A stretch of DNA of 64,000 bases. Source: Thermocrispum agreste DSM 44070. GTDB taxonomy: Bacteria; Actinomycetota; Actinomycetes; Mycobacteriales; Pseudonocardiaceae. The translations under genes and the position numbers were made by a program. The notes beneath the pieces were generated by a model. That model was not told where the DNA came from and did not search any database. It was given only the letters and a program-made list of their open reading frames with translations. The stretch is from assembly GCF_000427905.1 (NCBI RefSeq), contig NZ_ATYX01000011.1, positions 62,001 through 126,000 of the forward strand. The letters are read 5' to 3'. This document shows, piece by piece, positions 1 to 9,315 of the stretch (the stretch's first letter is position 1; the number at the start of each line of letters is the position of its first letter).

Positions 1-673
1 TCTTCCACAGGAAGCCGGTGATCCGGCTGGTCAGTGACGCGATCGCGATCTTGCCGGTGGACCGGGCCAGCGACGGTTCCTTCTCGACCGCCGCGATCAG
101 GCCGGTTTCCGGGCCGGCGTCGACCGAACGCAGGAAGCCGGTCTGGCTGGCCGCGCTGATGCGCGGCAGCATCGTGGTCACCTCGAACGGCCGCAGCTCG
201 TCCGGATCGGTGGTCGGCCACTGCGGACCGGCGGCCAGCCGTTGCGTTCGCTGCGGCGGCCGCAGCGGAGGTCGTCCGCCACGGCCAGGAGGACCACCGG
301 GCACACGCCGCTGTGCCGGCTGGCCACCACTGCCTGCCGGGCGCGGCGGCTGACCAGCGGCCGGCTGCCGCCGTGGTGGCACGCCTCGACCGGCCGGGCC
401 TCGACGGGGAGGCTGCCCGGAAGCCGGCGGCATCCGCCTGCGGACCGGCCGGGTGCCTTCTTCGTCGGGCGACACCGGTCGCGGCGGCTGCGGTACGTCA
501 CCCCGTCCACCGGGCCGCGGTGCGACCGGCGTGCCGTCTTGCCTCGTCACCGGGGGTGGCGGGGGTTCGCTGGGACGCCCGTAGCGCGGGTCGCGCGGAT
601 CGCGCGGCGGCTGCTGACGGGGCGGCTGGCCGCCTGGTGGCGGCCGCGAGTGCCGGGGCGGCGGTGGGTTCAC
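1..673 (-). CDS. murJ: MurJ/MviN lipid II flippase, N-terminal part (runs off the left edge)
   Basis: Partial gene; the first about 224 codons are present. In the frame that follows a GTG at 673 (AAGGA about 11 bases upstream) the first 140 or so residues are rich in Pro, Arg, Gln and Gly, which fits a disordered cytoplasmic tail. Near residue 200 comes the first membrane segment, ending SLTSRITGFLWK, which matches the SRxTGFxR motif of MurJ TM1. MurJ moves lipid II across the plasma membrane for peptidoglycan synthesis. The neighbour order (nudix, DUF6049, this gene) is the conserved actinobacterial one. The spacing of 31 bases from the DUF6049 stop suggests one transcript. The rest of the protein, including any kinase-like tail known from mycobacterial MurJ, lies outside the window. 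Confidence 0.78.
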   Translation of the reverse strand, partial: MNPPPPRHSRPPPGGQPPRQQPPRDPRDPRYGRPSEPPPPPVTRQDGTPVAPRPGGRGDVPQPPRPVSPDEEGTRPVRRRMPPASGQPPRRGPAGRGVPPRRQPAAGQPPRPAGSGGQPAQRRVPGGPPGRGGRPPLRPPQRTQRLAAGPQWPTTDPDELRPFEVTTMLPRISAASQTGFLRSVDAGPETGLIAAVEKEPSLARSTGKIAIASLTSRITGFLWK

Positions 674-704
674 TCGATCGACTCGTCCTTGCTCGGGTAT
701 CGGT

Positions 705-2870
705 CTACCCGCGGCCCGCGCCGTTCGAGCGCAGCCGCCGGTAGATGCGGCGACCGGCCAACAACAGTAACGCGCCTGCCGCCGTCGCGGTCACGATCAC
801 CGTGATGACACCGTATTCGGTGGACGTCAGTTCGTAGGTTGTCGGCTCACCGAGCTGGGTGCCACCAGGGGTCGACAAGTACACGTTCACCGTAAAGCGG
901 CCTGCTCGCAACACTTCCGCGGGGATCTTCAGATTGCGTGACCGGCCGGCAGGGATCTCCACCGCGGACGGCTGTGACAAGCGCAAACCCGCCCCGGAGG
1001 TGAGCTTGACCCGGACTGTGATCTGGACCGGCAGCCGGTTGGTCACCGACACCGGGATGGGTGACGACCCGGACGCCAGCCCGATGGTGCGACCGGGATC
1101 GGAGATACGCACGCCGTGACGCACCGTCTGCAGCTGTGCGGTGGCCGACTCCAGGGCCCTGGCACGGGCACCCCGCACGCCGTGGAAGTCGGCCGAGGCG
1201 GTGCGCAGCAGCGCCTCGCGCAGCGGGGAGACGATGGCTTGCGGCTCGACCTGACTGGTCGGGTCCTCCTTCATCGCCTCCGACAGGTCGGTGATCTGGC
1301 CGTCCAGCTCGTCCAGCTCACGCATCATGCCCTTCGGCAGGCGGCCGCCAGTCGCGTTCCGGTCGAACCGGGCCCTGCCCACGCTGTCCGCCCCCGCGAG
1401 CGCCGTCAGGCTCACCGGCTGGACGAGACCGTCCGCGATGAAGCCGTTCAGTGTGCCCAGCAGCCAGTCGACCTCGTCCGCGGTGGCGGCGAAAGTGCGC
1501 GGCGGTGCCAGCAGCATCGGCTTGCTCGGGTCGGCCATGGCTTTGAACAGCACCGTCGCGATCGCGTTCTGGCCGGCGATGGTGCGATCGTCGGCCGCGA
1601 CCGTCGCCGGGTAGCCGAGCTGGGGACTTGCCGAACGCGGCCGCAACGCCAGCGCACCCAGCTCGTCGAACGGCAGCACCCGCAGCCTGCCCGAGTCGTC
1701 TCCGTCCACGGTGAGCGGCTCGGCCGGAGCCCACCGCACGTCGACCCCGCGCGCGTTGGCGACGACCAGGTCCGTGCCTGCTTTCGCGACGGCCTTGGCA
1801 GCGCGCTCGTCGATGTCGTCGGTCGTCCACAGCGCGCCCGGCAGTGGATCGGCATCCAGCACCTCGGACAGCACCGAGCTGCGGTTCGCCGCGGCGGTGG
1901 CCAGTCGCGGCGAATGGGCGGCCAGCGCGGCCAGGTCGGCGCCCGCGTATTGGGTGGCCACGACGCACTGGTCGGCGACGAGCTCCCGCAGCGACGTCAG
2001 CCAAGCCTTGGCCTCCTCCGAACCCTCGCCACGGACCAGGCCTTCGCGGGTGCGAACCCGGTAGCCGTTCGCCATGTCGCGCACGGTCGCGACGAGGTCG
2101 GGGTCGATGGCGAAGCACAGTCCGTCGCCGATACCACCGGTCCGGACCTTCGCGGCCGCTTCGACCAGTGTGTGCAGGCGGCCACCCGGCCGGAGCTCGG
2201 CGGCGAGCATGTCGTCGGCCAGCACGACGGACTGGTTGAACGGGCGCGCCGCCACCCGCGGACGGGCCGCGATCGGCCACAGCACGGTGAGCGGGAGCGA
2301 TCGCTGCGTCGCGGTCGTCACCTGGCCGGGTGCCGATCGGACCGGCAGCAGCATGTTCACCCCGGCCAGCCGGGCCTCGGCGCCGCCGTCCGGGATGCCG
2401 TTGATGTTCACCAGCAGCGGGTACACCCCGGGCTCGAGGAAGGCCACCCCGTTCGGCGCCCCCGGCGTCAGCGCCGCCGTCAGCGTGAACTCGGTCGCCT
2501 CCCCGGGCATCAGTTCCGGGCTGACCTGCTGGAACGGGGTGCTTTGCGCGTCTTGGGGCGCGGTGCCGCGCAGCGCTTGCCGCACCTGGAGGTTGGTCCG
2601 CTGGCGTTCGCCGAACTGCAGGCGGGCAGCCAGGTTGCGCACCGGAACCTTGGCGATGTTGCGCACCCGCACGGTGATGCGCAGGTCGTCGTCGGATTCC
2701 GTGACGATCCGGGGGGTCATCGCCGTGACGTCGACCTTGAGTACCGGCTCGGGCGGCGGCACCTGGCGGGTCTGGGCGGATGCTGGGATGCCGCACAGCG
2801 AGCCGAGCAGGACGAACAATGCGGCGACGGCGGCGGCGGTCGTTCTCACGCGTTCAGTCACCGGCTTCAT
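705..2870 (-). CDS. DUF6049 family membrane-anchored protein
   Basis: 721 residues. An N-terminal signal sequence (hydrophobic stretch [13 protein letters not shown], then PASAQ) is followed by a large extracytoplasmic region. The early part reads as a beta-rich domain (residues about 40-170). A single C-terminal membrane helix ([18 protein letters not shown]) is followed by a basic RRIYRRLR tail. The layout matches the Rv3909-type proteins that sit between a nudix gene and murJ in actinobacteria. The function is not established; the constant linkage to murJ suggests a cell-envelope role, which is inference. The start overlaps the end of the nudix gene by 17 bases, so translation is probably coupled. 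Confidence 0.8.
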   Translation of the reverse strand: MKPVTERVRTTAAAVAALFVLLGSLCGIPASAQTRQVPPPEPVLKVDVTAMTPRIVTESDDDLRITVRVRNIAKVPVRNLAARLQFGERQRTNLQVRQALRGTAPQDAQSTPFQQVSPELMPGEATEFTLTAALTPGAPNGVAFLEPGVYPLLVNINGIPDGGAEARLAGVNMLLPVRSAPGQVTTATQRSLPLTVLWPIAARPRVAARPFNQSVVLADDMLAAELRPGGRLHTLVEAAAKVRTGGIGDGLCFAIDPDLVATVRDMANGYRVRTREGLVRGEGSEEAKAWLTSLRELVADQCVVATQYAGADLAALAAHSPRLATAAANRSSVLSEVLDADPLPGALWTTDDIDERAAKAVAKAGTDLVVANARGVDVRWAPAEPLTVDGDDSGRLRVLPFDELGALALRPRSASPQLGYPATVAADDRTIAGQNAIATVLFKAMADPSKPMLLAPPRTFAATADEVDWLLGTLNGFIADGLVQPVSLTALAGADSVGRARFDRNATGGRLPKGMMRELDELDGQITDLSEAMKEDPTSQVEPQAIVSPLREALLRTASADFHGVRGARARALESATAQLQTVRHGVRISDPGRTIGLASGSSPIPVSVTNRLPVQITVRVKLTSGAGLRLSQPSAVEIPAGRSRNLKIPAEVLRAGRFTVNVYLSTPGGTQLGEPTTYELTSTEYGVITVIVTATAAGALLLLAGRRIYRRLRSNGAGRG

Positions 2871-3444
2871 CGGACGAGCGAGGGGTCAGTCGGGCCTTCG
2901 CGGCCTCGATCAGCTCCAGGGCCTTGCCGGCGAGCTCGCGCTCGTCGGCGTAGGCGAGCTTGTGCTGCAGGTCGGCGAACGGCACCCACGCGACCTCGGT
3001 CACCTCGACGTCGGCGTCACTGAGCTCCCCGCCGACGGCGGCCAGCAGGAAGTGGTGCACCGTCTTGTGCACGCGCTTGTGCTCGGCGACGAACCAGTAG
3101 TCGATGGTGCCGAGTGGCATGAGCACCTCAGCGGAAATGCCGGTTTCCTCCTTCACCTCACGCACGGCCGTCTGCTCCGGCGTCTCGCCGGGTTCGATGT
3201 GGCCCTTGGGCAGTGACCACAGCAGTGTGCCGGACCGGTCCAGGCGGCCGATCAGCACCGCGCATTCCCGTTCCGGATCGATCGCCAGACCGCCCGCGGA
3301 CGTCTCGTTGACCGTGGTGAGTTTGCTGCCACGCCGCCTCCGGCGCGTTCGCATGGCCGCACGTCGCCGCCGGCGACCCTTCCGGCCTTGCGGACGGCCT
3401 TTCGGTGCGTCGCCATCGGGGTTGCTGCCGGCCGACGAAGGCAT
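2854..3444 (-). CDS. Nudix hydrolase (MutT4-like)
   Basis: 196 residues. A nudix box lies at about residues 81-103: a Gly after LPK, PGET, then REVKEETG, with all metal-binding Glu residues present. The first 42 residues are unusual: very basic (runs of Arg/Lys) and probably disordered or nucleic-acid-binding. Nudix enzymes hydrolyse nucleoside diphosphates linked to another moiety; the substrate cannot be read from sequence. The gene is first of a minus-strand set with DUF6049 and murJ, and is divergent from pcnA with 45 bases between the chosen starts. This is the order of the mycobacterial mutT4 locus. An internal Met after the basic run (residue 31) is an alternative start. Confidence 0.88.
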   Translation of the reverse strand: MPSSAGSNPDGDAPKGRPQGRKGRRRRRAAMRTRRRRRGSKLTTVNETSAGGLAIDPERECAVLIGRLDRSGTLLWSLPKGHIEPGETPEQTAVREVKEETGISAEVLMPLGTIDYWFVAEHKRVHKTVHHFLLAAVGGELSDADVEVTEVAWVPFADLQHKLAYADERELAGKALELIEAAKARLTPRSSDEAGD

Positions 3445-3489
3445 ATCGCGATGCTAGCCGTAACGGCCGTCCCGGTAGGCTCGTCCTCT

Positions 3490-4980
3490 GTGTCAGAAGC
3501 CGCCAAGCGCAACGCCGTCGCCGAGCTGCTGCGCGTCTCCGGGGTCGCCGACGAGCTGGCTGCGCGCTTCGCCGCGGGTGGTCACCAGCTGTACTTGGTC
3601 GGCGGCAGTGTGCGGGACGCATTGCTCGGCCGCTTGTCGACCGACCTGGATTTCACCACCGACGCCCGCCCGCAGCGGGTGCTGCAGCTGATCGCGGGCT
3701 GGGCGGACGCGGTGTGGGACACCGGAATCGAGTTCGGCACGGTCGGGCTGCGCCGCGGTGACGCCACGCTGGAGATCACCACGTTCCGCTCGGACACCTA
3801 CGACCGGGTGAGCCGTAACCCGCAGGTGGAGTTCGGCTCCACCATCGAGGGTGACCTGCTGCGGCGTGACTTCACCGTCAACGCGATGGCCGTCGACCTG
3901 ACGTCGAAGCGGTTCGTCGATCCGTTCGACGGAATGGCGGCGCTGAAGGCGAAGGTGCTGGACACCCCGGCCCCGCCGGAGGAGTCGTTCGCCGACGACC
4001 CGCTGCGCATGCTGCGGGCCGCCCGGTTCGCGTCCCAGCTGGGCTTCCGGCCGGCGCCCCGGGTGGTCGAGGCGATGACGGCGATGGCCAAGGAGCTGGG
4101 CCGGATCACCGCGGAGCGGGTGCAGCAGGAGCTGACCAAGCTGCTGCTCGGCCGGTACCCGCGCGCGGGCATCGAGCTGATGGTGGACACCGGGCTGGCC
4201 GACGTGGTGTTGCCGGAGGTGCCCGGCATGCAGCTGACCATCGACGAGCACCACCAGCACAAGGACGTCTACCGGCATTCGCTGACCGTGCTGGAGCAGG
4301 CCATCGAACTGGAGACCAAGCACGAGCCGGCGATGGAGCCGGACCTGGTGCTGCGCTGGGCGGCGCTGCTGCACGACATCGGCAAGCCGGCCACCCGCCG
4401 GTTCGAGCCGGGCGGCGGGGTGTCGTTCCACCACCACGAGGTGGTCGGGGCGAAGATGGCGCGCAAGCGGCTGCGTGCGCTGAAGTACCCGAAGGACGTG
4501 GTGGAGGACGTGTCCCGGCTGGTGTATCTGCACCTGCGGTTCCACGGCTACGGCCGGGGCCAGTGGACGGATTCCGCGGTCCGCCGGTACGTTAACGACG
4601 CGGGCCCGCTGCTGACCCGCCTGCACAAGCTGGTGCGGGCCGACTGCACGACGCGGAACAAGCGCAAGGCGGCCGCACTGCAGCGGACCTACGACGACCT
4701 GGAGCGCCGCATCGCGCGGATCGCCGCGGAGGAAGACCTGGCCAAGATCCGCCCGGACCTGGACGGCAACGAGATCATGCGCATCCTGCAGATCCCGCCG
4801 GGTCCGCTGGTGGGCAAGGCGTGGCGTCATCTGAAGGAGCTGCGGCTGGAGCGCGGCCCGCTGGAGCGCGACGAGGCGGTGGCGGAGCTGCTGGCCTGGG
4901 CCCAGGAGCAGGGCATCGAGGTGCCGGAGAACGCGGCCGATCAGGTGCAGGCGGACGAGCAGGGGCGAGCCGAAAGCTGA
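3490..4980 (+). CDS. pcnA: CCA tRNA nucleotidyltransferase / poly(A) polymerase family
   Basis: 496 residues from the GTG at 3490 (VSEAAKRNAV), preferred to an upstream in-frame ATG at 3388 because that one lies inside the divergent nudix gene. The class II polymerase beta-type head is clear: VGGSVRDALLGR at residues 37-48 and the metal-binding DLD at 52-54. An HD phosphohydrolase-like domain has LLHDIGKPATR near residue 294. The family adds or repairs the 3' CCA end of tRNA. Actinobacterial members are usually annotated pcnA, but which activity dominates cannot be decided here. Length and domain order are normal. The gene ends 39 bases before the convergent DUF397 gene. Confidence 0.9.
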   Translation: MSEAAKRNAVAELLRVSGVADELAARFAAGGHQLYLVGGSVRDALLGRLSTDLDFTTDARPQRVLQLIAGWADAVWDTGIEFGTVGLRRGDATLEITTFRSDTYDRVSRNPQVEFGSTIEGDLLRRDFTVNAMAVDLTSKRFVDPFDGMAALKAKVLDTPAPPEESFADDPLRMLRAARFASQLGFRPAPRVVEAMTAMAKELGRITAERVQQELTKLLLGRYPRAGIELMVDTGLADVVLPEVPGMQLTIDEHHQHKDVYRHSLTVLEQAIELETKHEPAMEPDLVLRWAALLHDIGKPATRRFEPGGGVSFHHHEVVGAKMARKRLRALKYPKDVVEDVSRLVYLHLRFHGYGRGQWTDSAVRRYVNDAGPLLTRLHKLVRADCTTRNKRKAAALQRTYDDLERRIARIAAEEDLAKIRPDLDGNEIMRILQIPPGPLVGKAWRHLKELRLERGPLERDEAVAELLAWAQEQGIEVPENAADQVQADEQGRAES

Positions 4981-5019
4981 CGCGCGTGCTTGCCAGACGC
5001 GCTGTGCGCGAAGCGGCCG

Positions 5020-5226
5020 TCAGGTGAGGTCGTCGAATTCTCCGGCTTTGACGCCTGCGATGTAGGCGGCCATTTCTTCGCGGGTGAAGTAGACGGTGCC
5101 GGCTTCGGGGTGCTTGCTGTTGCGCATGGCGATCCGTCCATCGGGCAAGGCGGCGACCTCGACGCAGTTGTCGTTGTTGCCGTCAGTGCCGCTGAAGCTG
5201 CTCTTACGCCACACCACTGGTGACAC
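5020..5226 (-). CDS. DUF397 domain protein
   Basis: 68 residues; the whole protein is the DUF397 domain, with the typical opening WRKSSFSG, then NCVEVA, DGRIAMRNSKHPE, and a C-terminal FTREEMAAYIAGVK. These small proteins are nearly always encoded beside a helix-turn-helix/DUF5753 gene in actinomycetes and are thought to act with it as regulator and partner, as in the BldB/AbaA-orfD type pairs. The GTG start at 5226 lies 23 bases inside the ancestral reading frame of the upstream gene, so the two were probably translationally coupled. That upstream gene is now broken by two frameshifts, so this partner may be orphaned. Confidence 0.88.
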   Translation of the reverse strand: MSPVVWRKSSFSGTDGNNDNCVEVAALPDGRIAMRNSKHPEAGTVYFTREEMAAYIAGVKAGEFDDLT

Positions 5227-6074
5227 GTCGCCCTCTTTTCGGTTTTGGGAACTGCTGGACGAGGCGCTCGATGAACCTCACTGATTCCTCAGGCGTCAGT
5301 GCCTGAGCACGCAACTTGTCGTGAGTCATCCTAGCTGCCCGCACATCCTCGGCCTTCTCTAAGGCAGCGCACCGGCCACGTGATGTACATAGAGCAACTC
5401 AGGGTCGTCCGGCTCAGGAAACTCGAGCACCGTGAAGGCGCCGTTCATTCCGTCGTGTCGCCCTGCGGAGTACGGCAAGATCTGAACAGTTACGCGATCC
5501 AGCTCCCCGACGAGTTGTAGGTGCGTCAACTGAGCTCGCATCACGTCCGGGCCGCCGATCGGCCGGTGCAACGCTGCCTCGTCGATCACCGCCACGAGCT
5601 CAAGCGGGTATTCGTCGTCGGTGAGGCGCTCCTGGCGTATCTGCCGCACCTTCACTGGTTCTCGATCTCCTCCGGGGTGCGCGGCAAACTCGCTCCAGCC
5701 ATGTGAGCGCGCAAGTACGCCTCGGTCTGCAGGAGGCCGGGAATGGTCTGCACCGCGTACTCCAGCACCCGTACCGCTTCGGTCTCGACATCGACGTAGC
5801 CGAGGTCTGCCAGCCCGTACTGCCGCCACCACCCCTTGCGTGCGGCATCACGCGCCAGATTCAACAGCTGATCGTCACGGACGTCGTAGACGTCCATCAT
5901 CGAGCGGACCAGGTGCACGTCAGCTTTCGTCTGGCCGTTCTCGATGCGCCAGAGCGCCAGCCGATGCTTCTCCAGTAGCTTCGCTGCCTCGTCGAGCGTC
6001 AGGCCCGCCTTCTCCCGCAGCTGACGCAGGCGGCGGCCGAGACGTCGTCGTCGAAAGCTTGGGCTCGTCTCCAC
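5204..6074 (-). pseudogene. Helix-turn-helix/DUF5753 regulator with two frameshifts
   Basis: From GTG 6074 the frame gives 140 residues: an XRE-type HTH (about 12-70, LRQLREKAGLTLDEAAKLL) and the start of DUF5753 (VRVLEYAVQTIPGLLQTEAY), then a stop just after ENQ near 5652. One missing G in the CAGTGAAGG stretch explains this: with it, reading continues VKVRQIRQERLTDD and on to HVAGALP. A second stop near 5360 is likewise bypassed by one extra base (for example a third C in CTGCC), giving LEKAEDVR and the normal C-terminus ending near 5204. The repaired protein would be about 290 residues, normal for the family. The gene is either decayed or carries two sequencing errors in short homopolymers. 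Confidence 0.82.
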
Positions 6075-6226
6075 TATGTGTGCGCTCCGTCACTACCCGT
6101 CACCCCCATCTTCACAAGTGAACATTTCAGATCCGGAGTTTCCGGTTCCGTGTCCCACAGGTTTGTGATTTCCGGGTGGACCGTCGGAAGCCGGAACCGG
6201 CAAACCGACACCCAGGAGCACACGCC

Positions 6227-6340
6227 ATGCAGCTCCTTCCCGAAACACCGCTCATCGCCGCGCTGTTCGTCGTCGCGGTGCTCGCCGCGTTCGGCGGCCT
6301 CATCCGGGACGCCCTGCGGGACCGTCGACGCGGGCTATGA
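6227..6340 (+). CDS. 37-residue membrane peptide
   Basis: A short gene of 37 codons with a good ribosome site (CCCAGGAGCAC) just before ATG 6227. The product begins MQLLPETP, has one hydrophobic helix (ALFVVAVLAAFGGLI) and ends in a basic tail (RDALRDRRRGL), so it should sit in the membrane with its C-terminus in the cytoplasm. Its stop overlaps the next start as ATGA at 6337-6340, which strongly supports translation of both. No family is recognised. The tight coupling to an HTH gene suggests a membrane-tethered partner or a leader that sets translation of the regulator; both are inference. Confidence 0.6.
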   Translation: MQLLPETPLIAALFVVAVLAAFGGLIRDALRDRRRGL

Positions 6341-6657
6341 CCGTTGTCGGCGAATGGACCGGTGCCACCGCCCGGGCGCTCCGCATTGCCCGGCGCATGA
6401 GCGTGCGGCGCTTCGCCGAGCACCTGGGGGTGAGCGCCCGGGCGGTCGAGAAGTGGGAAGCCGGTGGCCGGTGCATACGGCCGCGGCCGGTCAATCAAGC
6501 CGCCTTGGACACCTCGCTGCGGCTAGCCCCGCCTGACGTCCGCGAACGCTTTCGGGCGCTGCTCGCCCAAGCCGATCTGCACGACGTTCACTGCCCTGCG
6601 CGCTGGCCCACGTCCGCCTCGTCCAGCTTCTCCAGCGCCCCGGTCTGCACGTGGTAG
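6337..6657 (+). CDS. Small helix-turn-helix DNA-binding protein
   Basis: 106 residues. An XRE-like HTH spans about residues 10-45: ARALRIARRMSVRRFAEHLG, then VSARAVEKWEAGG, the recognition-helix region typical of Cro/C1-type domains (the VxxWExG signature). After about residue 85 the sequence turns into Ser/Pro-rich text that overlaps the 3' end of the convergent TNT gene by 70 bases, so the tail is probably not under strong selection. The start ATG is fused to the stop of the 37-residue membrane peptide. Targets are unknown; the TNT gene and the broken DUF5753 gene are the nearest candidates. Confidence 0.72.
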   Translation: MTVVGEWTGATARALRIARRMSVRRFAEHLGVSARAVEKWEAGGRCIRPRPVNQAALDTSLRLAPPDVRERFRALLAQADLHDVHCPARWPTSASSSFSSAPVCTW

Positions 6658-8573
6658 CCGACCGCTCGTGGCAGCAGGTACGCCAGCGCACCGCCCGGCA
6701 TGCCGCCGAACGGCAGCGACACCCCGGTGAGCACCCGCAACGGCCGCGCCACCCGGTAGTAGGCCTTGAACTGCTCGCGATCCGGCAGCAGCGCGGCCTC
6801 CCGGAACGTCGTGCCCGCCGCGTGCGTCAGGTTGCCGTTCTCGCCGCCCCAGCGGACCAGCTCGGTGCCCACCGGCAGCACGACCATCCGCTTGCCTCGC
6901 AGCAGGCGCAGCGGCGGCTCGCCCCGCATCGGCTGGATCGGCCAATCCGTCGGGTGCTCGGCCGGGTCCGGCTTGGCCAGCGCCCGCGTCGGGTGGAAGG
7001 CCAGCATGCCCAGCAGATACGCCGCGGCGGCGCTGACGTCCTCGAACATCTGGTGCCGGAACACCCGGCCGCCGGTGTGCAGCGCGACCTCCCACCGCGG
7101 CGGCAAGCCTTCCTCCGGGTCGGCATCCCTCCGGTACAGGCACCACGCGTCGTCGGCGATCTCGCCGATCCGGTACACCTGCGGGGACACCCCCAGCTCG
7201 CCGAGCCGCTTGTCGAGCAGCTGCAGCACCTCGGACGCGCTGAGCACCGGGCGCGACGAGTCGTCTCGTTCGACTTCGGTCACCGCGTCCGGCTCGTCCA
7301 GGTCGTCCGCAGACTGTGGCGGGTACGGCTCGCCGAGCAGCTCCGCCCGCGCCGTCTCCCGCAGCTTCTGGCTGACGAACGGCGGCCGGTAGGAGTTCTT
7401 CCTGATGTGTTCCAGCAGCTCCGGCTCCGGCGCCACCCCGTGCATCCGCAAGTAGTGCGGCACCGCCGCGGGCCAGATCCACTTCCCGTCGGTGTGGTAC
7501 GCGTTCGGCACGCTCGGCGCGGTCTGCGGCGCGAAGATGTCCGGCTGCGGACCGTTGCCCACCAGCACCACCGGTGCCGAATACAGGTAGTGCAAGACCC
7601 CGCGCACCTCCTGCTGCGGCACCGGCGGCCGGTTCACCACCGGCCGCTGACCCGGCGTGTGCGCGTCGACCACCTGCGCGTGCCGGAACTGCACGTCCAG
7701 CGGCAGGCCGGCGCGGGCAGCCAGCCACGGCGGGATGTTCTGCTTGTCCCGCGGGAAGCGGGCGAGCTCGTGCGCGTAGGCCTTGCCCGTCGGCCGTCCG
7801 TCGGCGTCGGGCGGACGCCGCCACTGCGGTTGCGACGTCGTGTCGTAGTCGAAGTCGAACTTGTTGTCCGGGGTCAGCGAGAACGTGCCGGTGAACCAGG
7901 AGCCCTTGCCCGGCTCGTACATCGCCGCCCGCAGCACGTTGAACAGCTGACCCAGCTGGGGTGGGGCGGCCAGCGAGTAGGTGACGTCCTCCACCGCGGT
8001 GCGGACCTCGAGCTCGCTGTAGCCGCCGACCTGCCGGAACTGGGCAGCGATCGGGCCCGCGCCTTCCGGCCGCATGCCGCGCAGAAGCCTGCCGATGTCC
8101 CGCAGCAGCTGAGTGGTCTCGAACTCCGTCGTCACCGGGCCGGTGCGCTCGGAGAAGTCCAACCGCTCCTGCCAGCACGCCTCGATGTGCTCGGGGTGGG
8201 CGATGGTGCCGAACGCCGTCCCGTTCGGCGTCTGGTCCGACATCAGACCGAGCCGGCGGGCGTTCCGTTCGTCCGTCCCGGTCCACTGCAGTGTCAGCTC
8301 ACCGGTGGGGGCCTGCGCGGCCAGCACGAACGTCTCGTCGCAGAACCGGAAGTGGGTGTGGATGACGAAGCTGTCCGGCACCTCCTCCGCGGGCACCACT
8401 TTCGCGGGTGCGCCCTCGAACTCCCGGTCGAAGCCTTCCGGTGGGTCCTCGTCCCGTGGCGCGGTGAGCAGCACCGTCCCGTCCGAGGTCGAGCGCTGAG
8501 CCTGGTACGGACGGTCGCCCCAGATCGCGTACAACGCGTCCGGGTGCGTCGCGGGATAGACCTGATGGCGCAC
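6588..8573 (-). CDS. TNT-domain protein (NAD+ glycohydrolase toxin-like C-terminus)
   Basis: 661 residues with no signal peptide. Most of the protein is unrecognised. The last 110 residues look like a TNT (tuberculosis necrotizing toxin, DUF4237) domain: LVRWGGENGNLTHAAGTTFR, YYRVARPLRVLTGVSLPFG, GMPGGALAYLLP, then a C-terminal helix QTGALEKL. TNT domains hydrolyse NAD+. The family usually has PGGGxQY, whose Gln is catalytic; here the Gln position reads Ala (GGALAY), so activity may be lost or altered. No cognate immunity gene is evident next to it. The ATG at 8573 gives a clean N-terminus (MRHQVYPATHPDALYAIW). The 3' end overlaps a convergent HTH gene by 70 bases. Confidence 0.68.
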   Translation of the reverse strand: MRHQVYPATHPDALYAIWGDRPYQAQRSTSDGTVLLTAPRDEDPPEGFDREFEGAPAKVVPAEEVPDSFVIHTHFRFCDETFVLAAQAPTGELTLQWTGTDERNARRLGLMSDQTPNGTAFGTIAHPEHIEACWQERLDFSERTGPVTTEFETTQLLRDIGRLLRGMRPEGAGPIAAQFRQVGGYSELEVRTAVEDVTYSLAAPPQLGQLFNVLRAAMYEPGKGSWFTGTFSLTPDNKFDFDYDTTSQPQWRRPPDADGRPTGKAYAHELARFPRDKQNIPPWLAARAGLPLDVQFRHAQVVDAHTPGQRPVVNRPPVPQQEVRGVLHYLYSAPVVLVGNGPQPDIFAPQTAPSVPNAYHTDGKWIWPAAVPHYLRMHGVAPEPELLEHIRKNSYRPPFVSQKLRETARAELLGEPYPPQSADDLDEPDAVTEVERDDSSRPVLSASEVLQLLDKRLGELGVSPQVYRIGEIADDAWCLYRRDADPEEGLPPRWEVALHTGGRVFRHQMFEDVSAAAAYLLGMLAFHPTRALAKPDPAEHPTDWPIQPMRGEPPLRLLRGKRMVVLPVGTELVRWGGENGNLTHAAGTTFREAALLPDREQFKAYYRVARPLRVLTGVSLPFGGMPGGALAYLLPRAVGYHVQTGALEKLDEADVGQRAGQ

Positions 8574-8732
8574 GCAGAATCCCTCCAGTTCTCGCTTGCC
8601 GAACCTATCCTTGCGTCCCCGCTCGGCGTCCGCACGGGACTTCGCCGAAATCGATCACGGTCGGGTAGCGAAGCGGCATCGGGCCCGGTGCGAGCAGGCG
8701 GAGTCGTCGGTGGCCGGTGGCATGATTCATGC

Positions 8733-9305
8733 GTGCGAGATGTCGACGCCGTTGAACCGGGGTCCCTCCTGATCGCCGACCCGACCATGTCCGACCCGAA
8801 CTTCCGGCGCACCGTGGTGCTCGTGCTGCACCACAGCTCGCAGGGGACGCTGGGCGTGGTGCTGAATCGACCGAGTGAAATTCCGGTCGCCTCGGTGTTG
8901 CCGCACTGGGCCGATCATGTCGCGGCCCCGGCGTCGGTGTTCGTCGGCGGTCCGGTGGAGCGAGACACGCCACTGGGGGTGGCCACCCTGCGGACCGGTG
9001 AGGTCCCGGGATCCGTCCCCGGCACCATCGGCGTGCACGGTCCGCTCGCTTTGGTGGTGCTCGACTCCGACCCCGAGCCGCTGGTGCCACGGCTCCGGGG
9101 CATGCGGGTGTTCGCCGGCTACGCGGGATGGGACGCCGGCCAGTTGGCCGGTGAGCTGGAACGCGGCGACTGGATCGTCGCGCCCGCGCTGCCGAGCGAC
9201 GTGCTGGCGGAGCCGAGCACGGATCTGTGGGCGGCGGTGCTGCGCAGGCAGGGGTTGCCGCTGGCGTTGCTCGCGACGCATCCGGGGGACCTGCAGCTGA
9301 ACTGA
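8733..9305 (+). CDS. YqgE/AlgH family protein (DUF179)
   Basis: 190 residues from GTG 8733. Family hallmarks are complete: SLLIADPTMSDPNFRRTVVL near the N-terminus, HHSSQGTLGVVLNRP, VFVGGPVE, RVFAGYAGWDAGQL and the C-terminal LWAAVLRRQG. The GYxGWxxGQL signature is the best marker. The biochemical function of the family is not settled; it is widespread and cytoplasmic. In M. tuberculosis the homologue (Rv0038, recalled) also lies a few genes from leuS, as here. A long open frame extends far upstream but is antisense to the TNT gene and is not coding. A strong hairpin follows 10 bases after the stop. Confidence 0.88.
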   Translation: MRDVDAVEPGSLLIADPTMSDPNFRRTVVLVLHHSSQGTLGVVLNRPSEIPVASVLPHWADHVAAPASVFVGGPVERDTPLGVATLRTGEVPGSVPGTIGVHGPLALVVLDSDPEPLVPRLRGMRVFAGYAGWDAGQLAGELERGDWIVAPALPSDVLAEPSTDLWAAVLRRQGLPLALLATHPGDLQLN

Positions 9306-9315
9306 CGAGCGTGTG

